Below, piece after piece: positions 36,355 through 43,885 of a DNA stretch of 64,000 bases. The translations under genes were made by a program, and so were the position numbers. The DNA comes from an uncultured Eubacteriales bacterium (lineage in GTDB: Bacteria; Bacillota; Clostridia; Oscillospirales; CAG-272). The stretch's first letter is position 1. Every line of letters starts with the position of its first letter. The notes below the pieces were generated by a model. That model was not told where the DNA came from. It made no database searches and saw nothing but the letters and a program-made list of their open reading frames with translations. Location: positions 1 to 64,000 of the forward strand of contig CAKSSY010000003.1 of the NCBI GenBank assembly GCA_934489945.1, in the 5' to 3' direction.

Positions 36355-37767
36355 ATGGACAGAAAACAAAAATTGTTATCCAATACGCTGATCCTTGCCG
36401 TCGGCACCTTCAGCTCGAAAATACTTGTGTTTTTCATGATGCCGCTGTACACCGCCTGTCTTGCACCGGGGGAATACAGTGCGGCGGATCTGATTACGCA
36501 GACTGCCAATTTTCTGATTCCCGTTGCCTGTGCCGGAATTACGGACGGGATATTTCGTTTTGCTATGGAACAAAACGAGGATAAAAAAACGGTGTTTTCA
36601 TCCGGAATTGCCGTGCTTCTCGCGACAACGGCGGTCTTTTTGTTGCTTTCGCCCATGATTGGACTTTATGGAGAGTTAACCCGTTATGTCTGGCTTGTGG
36701 CGGTTTATGTTGTGGCGGCAAATTTTCATTCGGCGGTTTCTCAGTATATCCGCGCAAAGGGAAACATGACATTGTTTTCGGTAGGCGGTATTCTCGGAAC
36801 AGCGTTGACGATTGCGTTCAATTTGATTTTTCTGCTTGGGCTGGACATGGGGGTGATCGGGTATGTTCTTTCGGTTGTCCTCGGGGATGTGTTTGTTACG
36901 GTCTTTCTTGTGTTGTTTTCCGGTGTTTGGCGGGATATCGATTTTCGCACCGTAAACCGTATGAAAATTTCCGAAATGCTGAAATACAGTATTCCGATGA
37001 TTCCCACGGTTATTTTTTGGTGGGTGACATCGGTGTCTGACCGTTTTCTTGTAATTGCCATTCAGGGGGATGCTGTCAATGGTCTTTATGCCGCGGCTTA
37101 CAAAGTGCCGACACTTCTCACACTTTTGTGCACGGTTTTTATTGAGGCTTGGCAGTTTTCCGCAGTCACGGAACGAGACGAAAAAGAACGCGCCGCATTT
37201 TTTACGGAGGTGTTTGCGGGATTTCAGGGACTTCTTTTTATGGCAGCATCGGCATTGGTTTTGCTTGCTGAACCGATTACGAAAATTCTTCTTGATGACA
37301 GTTATTATGAGTCATGGCGATATATTCCCGTGTTGGCTCTTGCCATGGTCTTTTCGTCGCTGGTTACTTTTATGGGCAGTGTTTATATGGTCAGGAAAAA
37401 AAGTATGTATTCCTTCGTGACCGCGGCAATCGGAGCCATTGTCAATATTCTTCTGAATGTTCTGCTGATTCCGACATACTCGGCAATGGGAGCGGCGGTT
37501 GCTACTGTTGTCAGTTATCTTGTTGTATTGTGCATCCGTGCGGTTCATACGGTAAAACTTGTGAAATTTCGGGTGGGTGTGCCGCGCCTTGTATTCAATA
37601 CCGTGGCTCTTGCGGGACAGTGTGTGCTTGCCCTGACGGAGTTTCGTTACCGGATTCCGCTTCTGCTTCTTTTGTTTGGCGCGATTTTGGCGGTCAACGG
37701 ACGCGATATTATACGGGGGAGTCTCGGGATTCTGTCAAATCTGCGAAAAAAAAGCAAAAAGATATAA
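36355..37767 (+). CDS. Polysaccharide flippase (Wzx-like, MOP superfamily)
   Basis: 470 residues with 12-14 predicted membrane helices. Begins with the pattern LLSNTLILAVGTFSSKILVF of Wzx/oligosaccharide flippases. The loop FRFAMEQNEDKKTVFSSGIA and the helix motif VTSVSDRFLVIAIQGDAVNG are family-like. It probably flips lipid-linked sugars for wall polymers or capsule. No glycosyltransferase genes stand next to it. RBS GGAAAGGAAA. Confidence 0.85.
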   Translation: MDRKQKLLSNTLILAVGTFSSKILVFFMMPLYTACLAPGEYSAADLITQTANFLIPVACAGITDGIFRFAMEQNEDKKTVFSSGIAVLLATTAVFLLLSPMIGLYGELTRYVWLVAVYVVAANFHSAVSQYIRAKGNMTLFSVGGILGTALTIAFNLIFLLGLDMGVIGYVLSVVLGDVFVTVFLVLFSGVWRDIDFRTVNRMKISEMLKYSIPMIPTVIFWWVTSVSDRFLVIAIQGDAVNGLYAAAYKVPTLLTLLCTVFIEAWQFSAVTERDEKERAAFFTEVFAGFQGLLFMAASALVLLAEPITKILLDDSYYESWRYIPVLALAMVFSSLVTFMGSVYMVRKKSMYSFVTAAIGAIVNILLNVLLIPTYSAMGAAVATVVSYLVVLCIRAVHTVKLVKFRVGVPRLVFNTVALAGQCVLALTEFRYRIPLLLLLFGAILAVNGRDIIRGSLGILSNLRKKSKKI

Positions 37768-37784
37768 AAAGTTTTCAAAATCAC

Positions 37785-37813
37785 TTGCATTCATACGAAA
37801 AATGTGATATAAT
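37785..37813 (+). promoter_or_regulatory. Promoter of rplS
   Basis: TTGCAT (37785-37790) and TATAAT (37808-37813), spacer 17 bp. Confidence 0.78.
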
Positions 37814-37819
37814 ACAAAC

Positions 37820-37895
37820 AATGTGTGCCATTCGGCACGTCAGAATTAGGGATAGTCCGCTGCGAAGCTCTGCATGAATGTCCCGATATGAAGGA
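37820..37895 (+). promoter_or_regulatory. L19-type ribosomal protein leader
   Basis: The ~85-nt leader contains a first hairpin TGTGCC-ATTC-GGCACG and a second element enclosed by GGGA...TCCC (about 37849-37891) with CCGCTGCGAAGCTCTGC inside. Firmicutes rplS genes are known to carry an L19 leader of this general kind. Match to the consensus judged from memory, not computed. Confidence 0.5.
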
Positions 37896-37906
37896 GGAGC
37901 CAGATT

Positions 37907-38248
37907 ATGGATATGATTCAGGCTTTTACAAACGAGCAGCTCAAGGAAAATGTTCCTGAGATCAATGTGGGTGACACCGTCCGTGTCTATAACAAGATTA
38001 AAGAGGGTACCCGCGAAAGAATTCAGATTTTTGAAGGCACGATTATCGCTAAGCACGGCGGCGGAATTTCCGAGACCTTTACCGTAAGACGTATTTCTTA
38101 CGGTGTCGGTGTTGAAAAGACTTTCCCGCTTCACTCTCCCAATGTGGATAAGGTGGAAACGATCCGCTCCGGTAGAGTCAGACGTGCAAAACTCTATTAC
38201 CTGCGTGACAGAGTCGGTAAGGCGTCCAAGGTGAAAGAGAAAATCTGA
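37907..38248 (+). CDS. rplS: 50S ribosomal protein L19
   Basis: 113 residues, the standard length. Contains [69 protein letters not shown] and [32 protein letters not shown]. Followed by its own terminator. Confidence 0.98.
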   Translation: MDMIQAFTNEQLKENVPEINVGDTVRVYNKIKEGTRERIQIFEGTIIAKHGGGISETFTVRRISYGVGVEKTFPLHSPNVDKVETIRSGRVRRAKLYYLRDRVGKASKVKEKI

Positions 38249-38268
38249 ACCTGTTTTCGGAGAGATCA

Positions 38269-38297
38269 AGAGGTGTGCTTTCGGCATACCTCTTTTT
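38269..38297 (+). terminator. Terminator of rplS
   Basis: AGAGGTGTGC, TTTCG loop, GCATACCTCT followed by TTTT. The DUF5131 gene begins just beyond it, so that gene depends on read-through or a promoter not seen here. Confidence 0.85.
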
Positions 38298-38313
38298 CCG
38301 TATCGGAGGAATT

Positions 38314-39033
38314 ATGGAGTATTCTTGGAATCCGTGGCACGGTTGTCACAAACTCAGTCCCGGCTGTAAACACTGCTATGTTTATCGGATTGATGCGGCA
38401 CACGGAAGGGAACCGGGCAAGGTAACACGAAATGCCGATTTTGACCTTCCGTTGCAACGGGGAAGAAGCGGATATAAAATACCGTCCGGAAGTCTTGTGT
38501 ATACCTGCTTTTCCTCGGACTTTTTGGTAGAGGATGCCGATGGATGGCGACCGGAGGTTTGGGATTGTATGCGGCAACGACCGGATTTGGATTTTCTTTT
38601 TATTACGAAACGTATCGATCGCTTTCTTTCTTGTGTGCCGGATGATTGGGGAGACGGTTATCCGAATGTGAGTGTCGGTTGCACCTGCGAAAATCAAAGT
38701 ATGGCAGAATACCGACTGCCGTTTTTTCTTGAGGCACCGATCATTCACAAATTTATCGTTTGTGAACCGCTTCTTGAGAGGATTGATTTTACCGATATTC
38801 TGCACGATCCCGGAAAAATCGAACAAATCACTGTGGGAGGCGAATCGGGTCCCGAGGCGAGAGTGTGCGATTACGATTGGGTTCTGGGGATTCGCGATTT
38901 CTGTATTTCGGCAAACGTTCCGTTTCGGTTTCGTCAGACCGGAGCAAACTTCCGGCGAGGTGGGAAAGTTTTCCGAATTCGAAGGGAATTTCAACATTCT
39001 CAGGCAAAAAGAGCGGGCATTGATTGGCATTAA
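38314..39033 (+). CDS. DUF5131 (phage Gp37/Gp68-like) protein
   Basis: 239 residues. Begins EYSWNPWHGCHKLSPGCKHC, with a Cys-x6-Cys-x2-Cys cluster followed by a tyrosine, the mark of the Gp37/Gp68 family. It continues with FLFITKRIDRFLSCVPDDWG, NVSVGCTCENQ, FIVCEPLL and VGGESGPEARVCDYDWV. The cluster and fold hints suggest a radical-SAM-like iron-sulfur protein, but the activity is unknown. Homologues occur in phages and bacteria. ATG 38314 is preceded by CGGAGGAATT; an in-frame start 39 bp upstream overlaps the rplS terminator. No other phage genes lie nearby. Confidence 0.87.
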   Translation: MEYSWNPWHGCHKLSPGCKHCYVYRIDAAHGREPGKVTRNADFDLPLQRGRSGYKIPSGSLVYTCFSSDFLVEDADGWRPEVWDCMRQRPDLDFLFITKRIDRFLSCVPDDWGDGYPNVSVGCTCENQSMAEYRLPFFLEAPIIHKFIVCEPLLERIDFTDILHDPGKIEQITVGGESGPEARVCDYDWVLGIRDFCISANVPFRFRQTGANFRRGGKVFRIRREFQHSQAKRAGIDWH

Positions 39034-39107
39034 GAGGCGTTTTTCGATGGAATGTGCTCTTTTTTGTAAAATATTTTGAATTTCGTAAAACTTTTTCTAA
39101 AAAACTA

Positions 39108-39216
39108 TAGACTTTTTCAGGAAAATCATATATAATAATTAGTATACATTGCTATGATGAGGACAGCATCATGCGATGGAGTGGGGTATGTCAGATTAGC
39201 AAAAATCCGGCATACC
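39108..39216 (+). promoter_or_regulatory. Promoter region and leader of the hydrogenase locus
   Basis: TAGACT (39108-39113) and TATAAT (39131-39136), spacer 17 bp; the -35 box is weak. The ~130-nt leader contains ATGATG/CATCAT arms (39153-39173) and a hairpin GGTATG...CATACC (39185-39215) with inner GATT/AATC. A weak -35 and structured leader suggest control, but I see no clear Rex box (TTGTTAA/TTAACAA). Confidence 0.55.
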
Positions 39217-39268
39217 GTATATTTTGTCAGAGTTAGTTAAAGGAATATCAATCAGGAGGTTTAGTTGC

Positions 39269-39763
39269 ATGAAAAAGAAATTGACGACTGTCACATTCAA
39301 GGGAACCGAAGAACAGGAGAAGAAATTGCTTGCCGTTATCGACGAGTATAGGGGCATTGAGGGAAATCTTCTTCCTGTTCTCCAGGGGGCACAGGATATT
39401 TACGGATATCTTCCCATTGAAGTGCAGAAAATCATCGCCAGAGAGTTGGATGTGTCGCTGACCGAAATTTACGGTGTCGCATCTTTCTACTCCCAGTTTA
39501 AGCTTAACCCCAACGGAGAGGTTGCGATTGCCGTTTGCTTGGGGACCGCTTGCTATGTTAAGGGATCCGGAAAAATCGCCGATAAGGTGACGGAAATTGT
39601 CGGAGTGGCTCCCGGTGAGACATCTTCCGATGGCAAATACAGCTTTGAAGCAACCCGTTGCATCGGCGCATGTGGTCTGGCTCCTGTTTTGACCGTCAAC
39701 GGAGATGTATACGGACGTCTTTCGCCCGCAGACATCGAAGGCATTATTGAAAAATACAGATAA
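39269..39763 (+). CDS. hydC: [FeFe] hydrogenase subunit HydC (NuoE-like, 2Fe-2S)
   Basis: 164-residue NuoE-type thioredoxin-like ferredoxin, the small subunit of trimeric NAD-linked [FeFe] hydrogenases. Cluster ligands are in CLGTACYVKG and CIGACGLAP (Cys-x4-Cys and Cys-x3-Cys). VLQGAQDIYGYLPIEVQKII and YGVASFYSQFKLNPNGE are typical. ATG 39269 follows CAGGAGGTTT. Unlike simple hydABC operons, seven regulatory-type or sensory genes separate it from hydB and hydA. Confidence 0.93.
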   Translation: MKKKLTTVTFKGTEEQEKKLLAVIDEYRGIEGNLLPVLQGAQDIYGYLPIEVQKIIARELDVSLTEIYGVASFYSQFKLNPNGEVAIAVCLGTACYVKGSGKIADKVTEIVGVAPGETSSDGKYSFEATRCIGACGLAPVLTVNGDVYGRLSPADIEGIIEKYR

Positions 39764-39773
39764 GCGGAAAAGT

Positions 39774-40136
39774 ATGAAGATTCACGAGATTTCCCGGCTT
39801 CTTGATGCCAAAATCTGCTGCTGTGAAGAAAAGGCAGACAGTGAGGTCAGTTCGGCTTGCGGAAGCGACATGATGAGCGATGTACTTGCCTTTGTAAAGG
39901 ATCAGGCGGTTCTGCTCACCGGTCTTGTCAATTCGCAGGTGATTCGTACCGCGGAAATGATGGATATGCGTTGCATTGTCTTTGTTCGGAACAAACAGCC
40001 GACCGAGGAGATGCTCGCAATTGCCCGTGACAGCGGTATTGTTGTACTGACAACCCCTATGAGAATGTACGAGGCGTGCGGAGTTCTATACTCAAGCGGT
40101 CTCAACAGTCTGAAGGTGGCTGCCCGTCATGAGTGA
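39774..40136 (+). CDS. DRTGG-type domain protein 1
   Basis: 120 residues: one small alpha/beta domain (MKIHEISRLLDAKICCCEEK, SDMMSDVLAFVKDQAVLLTG, AEMMDMRCIVFVRNKQPTEE, SGIVVLTTPMRMYEACGVLY) resembling DRTGG domains found with serine kinase-like and CBS domains. Its N-terminus has an adjacent CCC, which might bind metal. A paralogue is encoded at 41869. Start ATG 39774 overlaps nothing and follows GCGGAAAAGT; the 3' end overlaps the next gene by 8 bp. Proteins like this recur beside clostridial and Thermotoga-type hydrogenase genes. Function unknown. Confidence 0.78.
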   Translation: MKIHEISRLLDAKICCCEEKADSEVSSACGSDMMSDVLAFVKDQAVLLTGLVNSQVIRTAEMMDMRCIVFVRNKQPTEEMLAIARDSGIVVLTTPMRMYEACGVLYSSGLNSLKVAARHE

Positions 40137-40551
40137 GCCGCTTGTCTATACATTTCAGGTCGACGGTGATAATTTTACCTCGGCGGGCGAGGCTTCGGTT
40201 AAGATGAAGAAGAATCTCCGGATGCTGGCAATTTCGCCGGATATCATTCGCCGTGTTGCCATTGCCATGTATGAAGGAGAAATCAATATGGTGATTCATG
40301 CGGGCGGCGGCGTCGCTACGGTCAGTGTGTATCATGACCGTATAGAGATTGTACTTGACGATCAGGGACCCGGCATCGCCGATATTGATCTTGCTATGAA
40401 AGAGGGCTTTTCCACGGCTCCCGAGAACATCAGGAACCTTGGCTTCGGAGCGGGTATGGGACTTCCGAATATGAAACGGAACACCGATACTATGAATATT
40501 GAGTCGACACTTGGTGTGGGAACCAAGATCACCATGACGGTGAAGATCTGA
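40129..40551 (+). CDS. RsbW/RsbT-like GHKL ATPase
   Basis: 140-residue single-domain GHKL ATPase of the anti-sigma factor/serine kinase type. N box AMYEGEINMVIHAGGG, G1 box LDDQGPGIADI and G2 box FGAGMGLPNMKRNTD are intact. Homologues phosphorylate partner proteins or bind sigma factors; no sigma factor or STAS antagonist gene is present here, so the target is open. Overlaps the preceding gene by 8 bp and lies upstream of the hydrogenase-like gene. Confidence 0.88.
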   Translation: MSEPLVYTFQVDGDNFTSAGEASVKMKKNLRMLAISPDIIRRVAIAMYEGEINMVIHAGGGVATVSVYHDRIEIVLDDQGPGIADIDLAMKEGFSTAPENIRNLGFGAGMGLPNMKRNTDTMNIESTLGVGTKITMTVKI

Positions 40552-40584
40552 TGTTGTCCGATCTCCTGAAAGGAAGAATGGAAA

Positions 40585-41859
40585 ATGACATCCTATCAAC
40601 ATTCGGTATCCTTAAAGCTCGATAAATGCCGCGGTTGTACACATTGTCTGAAACATTGTCCGACCGAGGCAATACGGGTTCGTGACGGTCACGCGGTTAT
40701 CAATGCCGCGCGGTGTGTGGATTGCGGACAGTGTATTCAGTATTGTCCGCATCAGGCGAAAAAGGCGGCATCCGATAAATTGTCTGATATTTCAAAGAGC
40801 AGGTGGAAGATTGCTTTACCGGCTCCCTCGCTGTTTGGACAGTTTGACAATCTGGATGATATCGACTATGTCTTGCAGGGACTTTTGGATTGTGGTTTTG
40901 ACGACGTATATGAAGTCGCACGTGCGGCAGAACTGGTTTCCGATTATACTAGAAAATATATGAAGGAAGCAAAGCCGGAATTGCCTGTCATTTCGTCGGC
41001 GTGCCCCGTGGTCGAACGACTTATCGGGTTGCGCTATCCGTATCTTGCCGAACACCTTCTGCCGATTTTGCCGCCTATGGAGATTGCGGCAATGGAGGCG
41101 AGAAAGGAAGCGGTGGAGAAACATCCGGAATTGTCTGCCGATGATGTTTGCGTCGTGTTTATTTCGCCGTGTCCCGCAAAGGTCAGTTACGTTAAAAATC
41201 GTGAACCTGATAAAAAATCCAATGTGGATTTTGTCGTCTCCATCTCGGATGTGTATTTTGAACTTCTCGGCGTAATGAAAAAAGCCATTACTCCTATTCC
41301 TGTTTCCCGAACCGGCATGATTGGTCTCGGATGGGCGAGCACGGGCGGAGAGGCAACCGCGATTTTCAATGACAAATATCTGGCAGCAGACGGCATTGAT
41401 AATGTTGTTCATGTCCTGGAAGAACTTGACAACGGGTCTTTCCCGGAGTTAGAGTTTATTGAACTTAACGCTTGCGCCGGTGGTTGCGTCGGTGGCGTTA
41501 TGAATGTAGTTAACCCTTTTATTGCCAAGGCACGTTTGCGCTCATTACGCCGGTATCTTCCGGTTTCTCAGAACTGGGCGGCATTGGATGGAGCAGAAGT
41601 GCCGGGTGAGGTGATCCGTCATGCCGATTTTCGATATGAGTCGGTCTCATCTTTTGGTCATGATCGCAAGGAATCCATGTGCATGATGAGCAGGATGGAG
41701 GAAATCTGTAAAGAACTTCCCGGAATCGATTGCGGTTCCTGCGGAGCACCGACATGTCGCGCATTTGCTACTGATATTGTCAGAGGTGAGGCTGCGATTG
41801 GTGAGTGTCCCGTTTTGTGGAGAAAAAACAGGGAAGAAACGGATCACAGCGAAAGTTGA
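40585..41859 (+). CDS. [FeFe]-hydrogenase-like sensory protein
   Basis: 424 residues. Two N-terminal [4Fe-4S] motifs (CRGCTHCLKHCP, CVDCGQCIQYCP) precede a reduced hydrogenase H domain. Loop L1 reads SSACPVVERL, where HydA enzymes have TSCCPGW-like sequences, so the proton-relay cysteine position is Ala; L2 is ISPCPAKV and L3 NACAGGCVGG, keeping the cluster cysteines. The C-terminal ~50 residues add CGSCGAPTCRAFATDIVRGE plus a later cysteine, an extra Fe-S domain. These traits match putative sensory or group C/D hydrogenases. I infer a redox or H2 sensor role rather than catalysis. RBS AAAGGAAGA. Confidence 0.85.
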   Translation: MTSYQHSVSLKLDKCRGCTHCLKHCPTEAIRVRDGHAVINAARCVDCGQCIQYCPHQAKKAASDKLSDISKSRWKIALPAPSLFGQFDNLDDIDYVLQGLLDCGFDDVYEVARAAELVSDYTRKYMKEAKPELPVISSACPVVERLIGLRYPYLAEHLLPILPPMEIAAMEARKEAVEKHPELSADDVCVVFISPCPAKVSYVKNREPDKKSNVDFVVSISDVYFELLGVMKKAITPIPVSRTGMIGLGWASTGGEATAIFNDKYLAADGIDNVVHVLEELDNGSFPELEFIELNACAGGCVGGVMNVVNPFIAKARLRSLRRYLPVSQNWAALDGAEVPGEVIRHADFRYESVSSFGHDRKESMCMMSRMEEICKELPGIDCGSCGAPTCRAFATDIVRGEAAIGECPVLWRKNREETDHSES

Positions 41860-41868
41860 GGGAGCGGT

Positions 41869-42198
41869 ATGAAAGTAAGCGAACTTGCCGAAAAATTGAA
41901 ATTGGATTGTCTTGCTGTGCCGATGCCGGAGCGTGAGATTACCGGAGCTTATGCAGGAGATCTCCTGAGTTGGGTGATGGGACGCGCAGAGGCAAACTGT
42001 GTTTGGGCGACAATCATGAATAATATCAATGTTCTGGCGGTTGCGTCGTTGGCGGATGTCGCGGTTGCGGTGATTTGCGAGGGCTGCGAGGTGTCAGACG
42101 AGATTGTACAGACCGCTATGAAAAAAGGCGTAAATCTTATGCGGACGGAAATGTCTGTGTATGAATTTTGCGTCGCAGTTTCAAGGTATATTTCATGA
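41869..42198 (+). CDS. DRTGG-type domain protein 2
   Basis: 109 residues, a diverged paralogue of the protein at 39774: MKVSELAEKLKLDCLAVPMP, EREITGAYAGDLLSWVMGRA, NNINVLAVASLADVAVAVIC, MKKGVNLMRTEMSVYEFCVA. The GAYAGDLLSWVMG stretch fits the DRTGG-type fold of serine kinase-like proteins. Its stop overlaps the ATG of the PHP gene (ATGA), so both are coupled. Function unknown. Confidence 0.78.
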   Translation: MKVSELAEKLKLDCLAVPMPEREITGAYAGDLLSWVMGRAEANCVWATIMNNINVLAVASLADVAVAVICEGCEVSDEIVQTAMKKGVNLMRTEMSVYEFCVAVSRYIS

Positions 42199-42926
42199 AT
42201 CGGTATTCATACGACCTTCATGTTCACTCCTGTCTTTCCCCCTGTGCCGATAACGACATGACGCCGAATAACATAGCGGGAATGGCGGCGATTAAGGGAC
42301 TTGGGATTGTGGCACTTACCGATCATAATTCAACCAAAAACTGTCGTGCATTCTTTGCTGCGGCGAAGAGGAACGGCATTGTTCCCGTTGCCGGCATGGA
42401 AATGACGACGGCGGAGGATATACATATTGTTTGTCTCTTTCCTACGTTGGAAAGTGCCGAGGATTTTGACAGGGAATATCAACAATATCGGATTTTTTAT
42501 CCGAACCGACCTGAGATTTTCGGAGATCAGCTCATTTTGGATGAAAATGACGAGGTGATAGGGCGGGAAGAAAATCTTTTGCTCAACGCCTCTACACTTT
42601 CGGTGCCGGATGCCGTTCGATTGCTTGACCCATATGGAGCCGTTGCGTTTCCTGCTCATATTGACCGGGAGGAAAACGGAATGGTTGCGGTACTCGGTTG
42701 TATTCCGGAGAAACCGCATTTTGATTGTGTGGAATTTCGGGATAAATCCGCAATCGGCGAATATACGGAAAAATATAGATTGAAGGATAAAAGAATTCTT
42801 ACCGATTCCGATGCTCATTATCTTTGGGATATCAGTGAGGCAGAAAATTTTCTGATGTTGGAGGATGAGCCGTACAGTTCGGCACTCGTGAGAGGGTCGC
42901 TGATGCGGTTCCTTGCCGGAAAGTGA
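42195..42926 (+). CDS. PHP-domain metal-dependent phosphoesterase
   Basis: 243 residues. All PHP metal-binding motifs are visible: YDLHVHSCLSPCADNDMTP, VALTDHNSTKN, GMEMTTAEDIHIVCLF, AFPAHIDREE and LTDSDAHYLWDI. A hydrolase acting on a nucleotide or phosphorylated protein is likely from the family (inference). Its place in the hydrogenase locus between a DRTGG protein and a GHKL ATPase suggests a signalling step. Starts at ATG 42195; ends overlapping the next GTG start by 4 bp. Confidence 0.88.
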   Translation: MNRYSYDLHVHSCLSPCADNDMTPNNIAGMAAIKGLGIVALTDHNSTKNCRAFFAAAKRNGIVPVAGMEMTTAEDIHIVCLFPTLESAEDFDREYQQYRIFYPNRPEIFGDQLILDENDEVIGREENLLLNASTLSVPDAVRLLDPYGAVAFPAHIDREENGMVAVLGCIPEKPHFDCVEFRDKSAIGEYTEKYRLKDKRILTDSDAHYLWDISEAENFLMLEDEPYSSALVRGSLMRFLAGK

Positions 42927-43471
42927 AAGAAATTTCTCTTAATATTCTTGACATTGTGCAGAATTCGTTGAAAGCCGGTGCAACCCGCATCGAAATATTT
43001 ATTGATGAGACCGAAACAACACTTACCTTTTCGGTGCATGATAACGGTTGCGGAATGAGTGAGGCGTTTCTCGCCCACGTGACCGAGCCCTTTACGACTA
43101 CGCGCACAACGCGTCGTGTCGGATTGGGGCTTCCGCTTTTGAAAATGGAGGCGGAGATGACGGGCGGTACATTTTCCATTCAGTCCCGTAGCGAGAAGGA
43201 ATACCCCAATCACGGAACAAGTGTTACCGCAATGTTCCGAAAGGATAATATCGACTGTATTCCGCTCGGTGATATTGTCGGAACGGTTTGCGTTCTTGTG
43301 AGCGGCATCGGAGAGGAAAATATTTTGTTTGAACATCGTATGCCGAATGGGAAGGTAAGGCTTTCCACCGCAGAAATGCGGGAAGTCCTGGGCGATATTC
43401 CGCTTGCTTCTCCGGAGGTTGTAAATTGGGTAAGAGAGTATCTGAAAGAGGCATATCAAATTTGTAGTTAA
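42923..43471 (+). CDS. GHKL ATPase (histidine kinase-like, no dimerisation domain)
   Basis: 182 residues. A GHKL ATP-binding domain from the very N-terminus (N box LDIVQNSLKAGATRIEI, G1 HDNGCGMSEAF, G2 RVGLGLPLLKM), followed by about 80 residues of unknown fold. There is no phospho-acceptor His domain, so it is not an ordinary sensor kinase. Start is GTG 42923, overlapping the PHP gene. Second ATPase of this class in the locus. Confidence 0.85.
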   Translation: MKEISLNILDIVQNSLKAGATRIEIFIDETETTLTFSVHDNGCGMSEAFLAHVTEPFTTTRTTRRVGLGLPLLKMEAEMTGGTFSIQSRSEKEYPNHGTSVTAMFRKDNIDCIPLGDIVGTVCVLVSGIGEENILFEHRMPNGKVRLSTAEMREVLGDIPLASPEVVNWVREYLKEAYQICS

Positions 43472-43500
43472 AAATTCAATATAAAGAAAGGATTTCTTAC

Positions 43501-43872
43501 ATGAAAACACTGGAAGAACTTTCCGCGATCCGTGATCGCATGAAAAGCAAGGTCGCTTTGCGCGAGGAAAGCAATGAAATCAGAATTGTTGTGGGTATGG
43601 CAACCTGCGGAATTGCTGCAGGAGCAAGACCGGTTCTGAATACTTTTGTCGAGGAAGTCGACAAGGCAGGTCTTGTTGGTACGGTTTCCGTGACACAGAC
43701 GGGTTGTATCGGTATGTGCCGCTTTGAGCCGATTGTTGAAGTTATGAAAGCCGGAGAAGAGAAGGTTACATACGTCAAAATGACTCCCGATAAGGCAAAG
43801 GAAGTTATGGAAAAGCATATCAAGGGCGGCAAACCCGTCGTTGAATATACAATAGGCAACGCCAAAATATAA
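43501..43872 (+). CDS. Thioredoxin-like [2Fe-2S] ferredoxin domain protein (HndB/HydD-like)
   Basis: 123 residues. NEIRIVVGMATCGIAAGARP with one Cys and TQTGCIGMCRFEPIVEV with two more give a Cys-x(n)-Cys-x3-Cys arrangement close to thioredoxin-like ferredoxins. The CGIAAGA stretch lacks the second Cys of the first pair, so cluster binding is uncertain. Proteins of this type accompany the trimeric hydrogenases (HndB in Desulfovibrio fructosovorans). RBS AAAGAAAGGA; 13 bp before hydB. Confidence 0.85.
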   Translation: MKTLEELSAIRDRMKSKVALREESNEIRIVVGMATCGIAAGARPVLNTFVEEVDKAGLVGTVSVTQTGCIGMCRFEPIVEVMKAGEEKVTYVKMTPDKAKEVMEKHIKGGKPVVEYTIGNAKI

Positions 43873-43885
43873 GGAGGAAAAAAAC

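Noticed and set aside
39134..39268. Rex operator upstream of hydC
   Set aside because: Only fragments such as GTTAGTTAAAGG are present; no TTGTTAA-N4-TTAACAA-like palindrome.
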